Source: Saccharicrinis sp. UBA6048
GTDB taxonomy: Bacteria; Bacteroidota; Bacteroidia; Bacteroidales; Marinilabiliaceae
Assembly (NCBI GenBank): GCA_002429115.1
Contig: DIYS01000014.1
Location: forward strand, 1 to 20,288
Direction of reading: 5' to 3'
Length of the DNA stretch: 20,288 nucleotides
A program made the position numbers and the translations under genes. Below are positions 14,962-20,288 of this stretch, one piece after another (position 1 is the first letter of the stretch; the number at the start of each line of letters is the position of its first letter). The notes under the pieces were generated by a model, which saw only the letters and a program-made list of their open reading frames with translations, ran no database searches and had not been told where the DNA came from.

Positions 14962-16698
14962 ATGTTGATGAAGGAGACACAACATATTGCTCACATGGCA
15001 CGGCACAGAGCCGAAAAATATAATAACCGTACTGCTTTTAAATACAAGCAAGGGGATGAATATGCTGCCATATCATGGACAGAAGTGATAAAGCAATCGG
15101 ACCAAGTGTCCAGATTCCTAATTAAAAATGGCATTTCGCCGGATGATAAAGTAGGTATTTATAGCCAGAACCGTCCGCAATGGACAATCAGCGACCTCGC
15201 TATCTTATCCATTCGGGCTGTTGTAGTTCCGGTCTACCCCACTGCTGCATTTTCTCAACTTCAATATATTATTGAAGAAACTGAGATGAGTGTGTTATTT
15301 GTTGGAGATGACGAACAATTACCAAATGCCCTGCAAGCATTGGAACAAACATCATCGTTAAAACATATAGTAACCTTTGATTGTAAAGCGACTGACAACG
15401 ATCGGGTAACCCGCTTCGAAGATATACTAACACTAGACTTACAAACGGAAGATGATACACTTCGGTTAAGATTAAGCGAAGCCACTGCTTCTGATCTGGC
15501 TACCATCATTTATACATCAGGAACAACCGGAGAACCTAAAGGAGCCATGCTACAGCATAAGCAGTTTATGCATGCTTTTAAAATACATGAAAACAGATTA
15601 AGCTTGAGTGATAAAGATGTTTCCTTTTGCTTTCTGCCCTTAAGTCATGTTTTTGAACGCACCTGGACATATCTGATCATGTACAATGGCGCCACCAATG
15701 TATATAACCTAAACCCAAAGCAAGTGGTTGATGAGCTTCCGAAGGTAAAGCCAACCGTAATGTGTGTTGTACCTCGTTTCTTTGAAAAAACCTACGATGC
15801 TATTCAACAAACAGCCGAGAGATGGCCAAAAGCACAGAAAGCAATTTTTAACTGGGCCATCCAAACAGGTCACCAGTACATTGAATACCAAAAGGACAAT
15901 CGTAAAGCCCCATTGATATTACAATTAAAGGGCTCGATCGCAAATGCTTTAGTTTATAAAAAAGTACGTCAGGTATTTGGAGGTAATATTCGGTTTATAC
16001 CCTGTGCAGGATCGGCGCTCAACAATTATTTACTACGCTTTTTCCATAGCATTGGCCTGTTTATTTGCTATGGTTATGGTGCCACTGAAACTACAGCCAC
16101 CGTGTCTTGTATGCCGATGAGTAACTACGATTTTAACTTCACCGGAGATATTATGCCGGGAATTGAGGTGAAAATTAATGAAGACAATATGATTCTCGTA
16201 AAAGGAGATACCATTTTTAAAGGTTACTATAAAAAACCGTCACAAACGGCTGAAGTTTTAAAGGATGGTTGGTATTATACCGGTGATCAAGGCTCAATAC
16301 CTTTGCCCGGAAAACTGCATATGACAGAACGAATTAAGGATATCATTAAAACGTCAACAGGTAAATATATATCGCCGCAAAAAATTGAATTACAGCTCTC
16401 ACAAAGTGAGAAGATTGAGCAAATTTGTGTTATTGGTGATAACCGTAAATATCTGACTGCCCTCATTGTACCCGCTTTAGAGACGATAAAGCAACAAAAA
16501 CAAATAACATTGGAGGAGGAAATCCAGACGGATATCAATAAGCTTCAGGTAGATTTACCGAAACATGAACATGTGGTAAAAATAAAAGTATTGGGAGAGC
16601 CTTTTAGCATTGATAATACGATGCTTACCAACTCACTGAAGGTACGTCGCAAACAAGTTAATCAGATTTATAAGGAGCAGATTGAGGCGATGTATTAA
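14962..16698 (+). CDS. Long-chain acyl-CoA synthetase (AMP-forming)
   Basis: The 578-residue protein belongs to the adenylate-forming (ANL) superfamily and would activate fatty acids to acyl-CoA through an acyl-AMP intermediate. It shows the P-loop YTSGTTGEPKG (184-194), the substrate-binding YGATET with Glu376, Asp442 in YTGDQG, and the hinge region with Arg457 in TERIKDII. A Lys-bearing STGKYISP (465-472) marks the long-chain acyl-CoA synthetase (FadD/FAA) branch. There is no carrier domain and no signal peptide. The ATG at 14962 is 4 bases after the broken acyltransferase, and a second in-frame ATG is at 14968. The gene pair suggests a shared transcript for acyl-chain use in membrane lipids. 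The preferred chain length cannot be read off the sequence. No symbol is given because several paralogues are common. Confidence 0.92.
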   Translation: MLMKETQHIAHMARHRAEKYNNRTAFKYKQGDEYAAISWTEVIKQSDQVSRFLIKNGISPDDKVGIYSQNRPQWTISDLAILSIRAVVVPVYPTAAFSQLQYIIEETEMSVLFVGDDEQLPNALQALEQTSSLKHIVTFDCKATDNDRVTRFEDILTLDLQTEDDTLRLRLSEATASDLATIIYTSGTTGEPKGAMLQHKQFMHAFKIHENRLSLSDKDVSFCFLPLSHVFERTWTYLIMYNGATNVYNLNPKQVVDELPKVKPTVMCVVPRFFEKTYDAIQQTAERWPKAQKAIFNWAIQTGHQYIEYQKDNRKAPLILQLKGSIANALVYKKVRQVFGGNIRFIPCAGSALNNYLLRFFHSIGLFICYGYGATETTATVSCMPMSNYDFNFTGDIMPGIEVKINEDNMILVKGDTIFKGYYKKPSQTAEVLKDGWYYTGDQGSIPLPGKLHMTERIKDIIKTSTGKYISPQKIELQLSQSEKIEQICVIGDNRKYLTALIVPALETIKQQKQITLEEEIQTDINKLQVDLPKHEHVVKIKVLGEPFSIDNTMLTNSLKVRRKQVNQIYKEQIEAMY

Positions 16699-16708
16699 TG
16701 GTAGTGGT

Positions 16709-16888
16709 TAACGATTAGTGGTTAATTGTTAATGATTAATGCACAAGGTGCCACAACCTTTTCCAAAGTTCAAAACTTTGGAAAAGGTACTCAAGCATGA
16801 ATGCGCTTAATAGCTATCTGATTTGCAACAAAATATTCTTCAATTAACCACTAACAACTAACAATTAATCATTAACCACTAATCGTTA
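16709..16888. repeat. Inverted-repeat spacer between convergent genes
   Basis: A perfect 17-base inverted repeat, TAACGATTAGTGGTTAA at 16709-16725 and its complement at 16872-16888, bounds the spacer. Further shuffled copies of GTGGTTAAT and TTAATTGTTA type words lie inside both arms (16726-16740 and 16841-16871). The right arm contains the stop codon of the convergent helicase gene. A separate strong hairpin lies between the arms. No transposase and no flanking target duplication is seen. Confidence 0.65.
16756..16788. terminator. Hairpin, probable bidirectional terminator
   Basis: ACCTTTTCCAAAGTT (16756-16770) and AACTTTGGAAAAGGT (16774-16788) form a perfect 15-base stem with a 3-base loop. 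It stands between two convergent genes, 57 bases after the acyl-CoA synthetase stop and 97 bases beyond the helicase stop. There is no T run after either arm, so termination is likely from position but not proven. The same hairpin type is, as far as I recall, a frequent dispersed element in Bacteroidota. Confidence 0.55.
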
Positions 16889-19800
16889 CCCAAAAAGATC
16901 TTTAATATCATCCATCGTCAATGACTTCATGATGTTTTCATCCGTCTGAACAATATCACCGGCCAGCTTTTTCTTCTTAGCCTGTAGTTTAAGAATTTTC
17001 TCCTCTACGGTATCACGACAGATCAGGCGATAGGCAAATACATTTTTATCCTGACCGATACGATAGCAACGGTCAATGGCCTGATTTTCTACCGCCGGAT
17101 TCCACCACGGATCGACAATATAGACGTAATCAGCAGCCGTAAGGTTAAGACCGGTACCTCCTGCTTTGAGACTAATTAAGAACACGCGCAGTTCGTCATC
17201 ATTCTGGAAATTATTAACCGACTGCTCACGCTGTTTGGTTGAGCTTTTACCATCGAGGTATTCAAAGTCGATGTTACGGCGTGTCAATTCATCTTTAACC
17301 AGGCTCAACATCTTCACAAACTGGGAGAAGATTAATATCTTATGATTGGCCGTTTTATCGGTGATGTGCTGTATTATTTCTTTGATCTTAACCGATTCAG
17401 TGGTGTCAAACTGATTATCCGGCACCAGTTGCGGTGAATCACAAATCTGGCGTAAGCGGGTCAAAGCTTCCAGTACCATCATCTTGGACTTGTTGACACC
17501 CTCCTGCTCTATTTTACCGATCAGCTGATCACGGAATAAATCGCGGTAATAGTCGTAGGCCTTACGCTGATTGGTATCCATCTCACAGAATATCACATCC
17601 TCTGTTTTTGGAGGTAGTTCCTTGGCCACCTTTTCCTTGGTACGGCGTAATACAAATGGATTAATTAAGCGCTGCAGCTCACCGCCAATCATCTCATCCC
17701 CTTCTTTGTCAATGGCATTTGAGAAACCATCTTTAAAGGCAGAAACACTACCTAAGAAGCCCCGGTTTACAAAACTCATTTGCGCATACAAATCAAACGT
17801 GCTGTTTTCAATTGGTGTACCAGACAGTGCCAGTCGGCTTTTACCCTGTAACAAACTAGCTGCTTTGTAACGTCGAGAAGCCGGATTTTTAATGGCCTGC
17901 GACTCATCTAATACAATGTAGTTAAAGCTGAATTCTTTCAGCATCTCAATATCGCGCAGCAGAATACCATAGGTCGTAAATACGATATCGAAGTCTTCGA
18001 AATGAGACGTATCTGTTTGTCGATTCACACCATAATGGTAGTGCGCTTTCAGGTTGGGCGCAAACTTACGTATCTCATTTTCCCAGTTGAACAGCAAAGT
18101 GGTTGGTACGATAATCAGGTTCGTTTTCGAATCACGTTCCAGAATATGTTGCAGGAAGGTCAACACCTGTAGTGTTTTACCCAGTCCCATATCATCCGCC
18201 AGGATCCCTCCCCAGCCCATTTCATCCAAAAAGTTAAGCCAGTTCAATCCTTCTTTCTGGTAATGGCGTAATTCAGCCGTAATGCTGCCTGGTACTTCCG
18301 TCTCGGCAATCTGTGTGAAAGCCGCCAGCTTACGGCGCTTCTCTGCCAGTTCTTCAAGCACCACGGCATCATCGATGTTATCGAATAATTCATCCACAAT
18401 GGAGAAGCGTAGTTTCGACACCATCAGGCGATCTTCATTGACCTCACCATGACGGAAATACTTTTCAAAACGGTGGAACCACTCAGCCGGCAATACGCCG
18501 ACAGAGCCATCGGCCAATTGAATGTAACGCTGTTTTTTCAGAACGGCCTTACGTATTTCACTTAGCTTGACTTCATTGTCACCAAAAGTCACATGCACTT
18601 TAATGTCGAACCAATCTTGCCCGGAACTGATGCTGGTCGAAATCTTGCCTTTATGCGGCGAATATTTAAAGCTTTTCAGATCTTTCAGACCGTATACCTC
18701 TACATTACTAAGTTGTAAAGCATCGAAGAAGCGGTAAAACCACATATCGCGGTTAAAATCGTTGTAATGCAGGTGAAATACCTTACCGCTGCGCTGCGCT
18801 TCAAAATTGGGGTGAAGCGTTGACAGTTGATCGGCAAAATCCTCCTCCAGCTCAAAATTACGCTTGTATTGGATGATACGTCCGTCTTCTTCCACCAGCA
18901 CGTTGCCATTGGTGGTTAGTTTTACAGATATGCCGTGGTGATACTCCACCTGAGGCGTGATGATCAAGTGCTGATCTTTCTCTGATAAGAACACCTGCTT
19001 CTTCTTAAAATCCAGCTCCAATGATTCCAAAGGAAATACGCCCTTATCAAAATGCATATCGAAACTGTTAGCCAATGGCTTGATCACATTGTGGAAGAAA
19101 TAATCCTTGTGTGCCTTCACCATTTTGATCGGCTCATCGTGCTCCACAATCAACTTGGCCACGCGGTAATCCTTCGTCACATAATAAGCACCATCAACCA
19201 CATAGATAAACTGTCCTGATGATTCGATGTCAATCGCCTCCATCGTGCTTACCTGACCATTGATCAGCAATTTCGGATTCAGGTATATAAAAGCATCGTC
19301 TTCCTTTACCTCGTAATAGGCATCGATCGGCTCTGCTGCAATATCAATCTTTTGCAGATCGCCTTTGCGCAGCTTATAGTTATTGGAGTTATTGACGTAC
19401 ACATTTTTTTCCAATGCCAACAGCTCCATCAGGCGCTTATGCACCAAAAACAAATCAGATGGTTTAATCTGCGCATTACACTCATCAATCAGCTGTAGCA
19501 ATTCTTTCTGATGTTCGGTAATATTCAGCAGGTAATCCTCATGCACACCATCATACTCAGCAATATGCGATCCTAAAGTCTCACGCGTTTTATTAGGCTT
19601 ACCAATAATTGGCGTCAGCTCAATAATATAATTATCACTAAAATAAGTCTTCGTCGTTTTCAGTTCCAGAACAAAGCCCAGCTCACGCTCCTGTTTGTGC
19701 ACCTCTTCTTTGCTTTCGAGATGAAAGGTGTCCACATCTATCTCTTCCAGAATCTGACTGACAATACCCACCTGCTCCTCTTCTACCGGTATCAAACCTT

Positions 19801-20288
19801 TAGCAAATTCGGTTTGTTGCGCTACCAATCCGTCCTTCTCATCGAAGCCAATGCTGAAATAGGTTTCAAAAGCCCCATCGTCAATTCCATGCTTTTCCAG
19901 CGTCTCCGTTTTAAACCCTTCGAGACTATTAATAAATACCCGCTTTAATATATCCGGACTGGCCGAGCGAGCCATCTTCAATAAACAAACGACTTCAGCC
20001 TCGGTTAACGATTGCAGGTTGGTTTTCTCTTCGGGCGATATATACACCTTATCATCAATATAGGAGAATACGAGGCGAAGGTGCTTTTTAAAATTCTGAT
20101 CCAATTGAACGATCAGTTTGTTGCCTTGAATGATCAACTCCGATATATAACTCACCTGGTAGCTGTATGACACAGCACTCAATACCGAATGTGTGGTGTT
20201 TTCTTTAATAAACGATTCACTTAGCTGCTGAAAGGAAGGCAGCTCAAAACCCAATGGTGAACGACCTGAAACAGCACGTTGCCCCACC
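16886..20288 (-). CDS. SNF2-family DEAD/DEAH-box helicase, N-terminus cut by window edge
   Basis: The visible 1133 residues are open to the right edge, so the true start lies outside (the GTG at 20287 is only the first possible codon). The C-terminal half is a full Swi2/Snf2 ATPase that would move along DNA or remodel protein-DNA complexes. Motif I is DDMGLGKT (Lys704), motif Ia VPTTLLFNWENE, motif II DESQ (Asp794), motif III LSGTPIENS, then FVLRRTKEKV, ILIFSQF, AGGTGLNLTAADYV and motif VI QAIDRCYRIGQ (1069-1079). The first 670 residues are mixed alpha/beta and resemble the N-terminal part of bacterial SNF2 proteins that often carry a SWIM zinc finger further upstream. No SWIM motif is seen in the part present. 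Bacterial members are linked to transcription and RNA polymerase recycling (RapA) or to defence, but nothing nearby suggests a defence island. Confidence 0.93.
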   Translation of the reverse strand, partial: VGQRAVSGRSPLGFELPSFQQLSESFIKENTTHSVLSAVSYSYQVSYISELIIQGNKLIVQLDQNFKKHLRLVFSYIDDKVYISPEEKTNLQSLTEAEVVCLLKMARSASPDILKRVFINSLEGFKTETLEKHGIDDGAFETYFSIGFDEKDGLVAQQTEFAKGLIPVEEEQVGIVSQILEEIDVDTFHLESKEEVHKQERELGFVLELKTTKTYFSDNYIIELTPIIGKPNKTRETLGSHIAEYDGVHEDYLLNITEHQKELLQLIDECNAQIKPSDLFLVHKRLMELLALEKNVYVNNSNNYKLRKGDLQKIDIAAEPIDAYYEVKEDDAFIYLNPKLLINGQVSTMEAIDIESSGQFIYVVDGAYYVTKDYRVAKLIVEHDEPIKMVKAHKDYFFHNVIKPLANSFDMHFDKGVFPLESLELDFKKKQVFLSEKDQHLIITPQVEYHHGISVKLTTNGNVLVEEDGRIIQYKRNFELEEDFADQLSTLHPNFEAQRSGKVFHLHYNDFNRDMWFYRFFDALQLSNVEVYGLKDLKSFKYSPHKGKISTSISSGQDWFDIKVHVTFGDNEVKLSEIRKAVLKKQRYIQLADGSVGVLPAEWFHRFEKYFRHGEVNEDRLMVSKLRFSIVDELFDNIDDAVVLEELAEKRRKLAAFTQIAETEVPGSITAELRHYQKEGLNWLNFLDEMGWGGILADDMGLGKTLQVLTFLQHILERDSKTNLIIVPTTLLFNWENEIRKFAPNLKAHYHYGVNRQTDTSHFEDFDIVFTTYGILLRDIEMLKEFSFNYIVLDESQAIKNPASRRYKAASLLQGKSRLALSGTPIENSTFDLYAQMSFVNRGFLGSVSAFKDGFSNAIDKEGDEMIGGELQRLINPFVLRRTKEKVAKELPPKTEDVIFCEMDTNQRKAYDYYRDLFRDQLIGKIEQEGVNKSKMMVLEALTRLRQICDSPQLVPDNQFDTTESVKIKEIIQHITDKTANHKILIFSQFVKMLSLVKDELTRRNIDFEYLDGKSSTKQREQSVNNFQNDDELRVFLISLKAGGTGLNLTAADYVYIVDPWWNPAVENQAIDRCYRIGQDKNVFAYRLICRDTVEEKILKLQAKKKKLAGDIVQTDENIMKSLTMDDIKDLFG

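Noticed and set aside
16709..16888. Naming the spacer as a MITE
   Set aside because: The arms are low-complexity AT-rich words, no target-site duplication is seen, and a second copy cannot be looked for here.
16886..20288. Defence system built around the SNF2 helicase
   Set aside because: SNF2 proteins occur in some defence islands, but the visible neighbours are lipid and housekeeping genes and no nuclease, methylase or phospholipase D partner is present. The region to the right of the window was not visible.

Overview
The window reads as chromosomal DNA of a Bacteroidota bacterium, most likely of the Bacteroidales/Marinilabiliales kind. The evidence is moderately AT-rich DNA, genes mostly without Shine-Dalgarno sites, TAnnTTTG-type -7 promoter elements before feoB and pyrG, a FeoA-FeoB fusion followed by a small Cys-rich partner, DUF3857/transglutaminase proteins, a YidC with a large periplasmic domain and a Lys at the usual groove-Arg position, and AT-rich intergenic repeats typical of this phylum. 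The genus cannot be fixed from sequence alone.

Layout: (1) 1-421 holds the C-terminal remnant of a DUF3857/transglutaminase protein, joined to unrelated sequence. An intact paralogue with a signal peptide follows (462-2366). (2) After a 500-base gene-free stretch with a long hairpin and degenerate repeats comes a probable operon on the + strand: nucleoside phosphorylase, SirB1/transglutaminase-like protein and PepD dipeptidase (2867-6121), closed by a strong hairpin terminator. (3) Two genes on the - strand: a 247-residue protein of unknown function, then a thiamine-binding (MTH1187/UPF0045) protein. (4) A ferrous iron uptake unit on the + strand, feoAB fusion plus Cys-rich Feo partner (7465-10135), with a recognisable promoter and repeated hexamers that could be an operator. 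(5) Repeat-rich spacer, then pyrG and yidC (10467-13934), ended by an intrinsic terminator. (6) A lysophospholipid/lauroyl acyltransferase gene broken by an in-frame stop and a 1-base frameshift, directly followed by an intact long-chain acyl-CoA synthetase. (7) A convergent SNF2-family helicase on the - strand that runs off the right edge. An inverted-repeat spacer separates it from the acyl-CoA synthetase gene.

Most of the content is core metabolism and envelope biogenesis: nucleotide salvage and CTP synthesis, peptide breakdown, iron uptake, membrane protein insertion and fatty-acid activation. I see no CRISPR array, rRNA, tRNA, phage module, recognisable transposase, defence island or biosynthetic cluster, and I did not find an undescribed multi-gene system. 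The items most worth a second look are the doubly disrupted acyltransferase, the inverted-repeat cassette between the last two genes, the repeated hexamers in the feo promoter, the shared intergenic repeats, and the truncated paralogue at the left edge.
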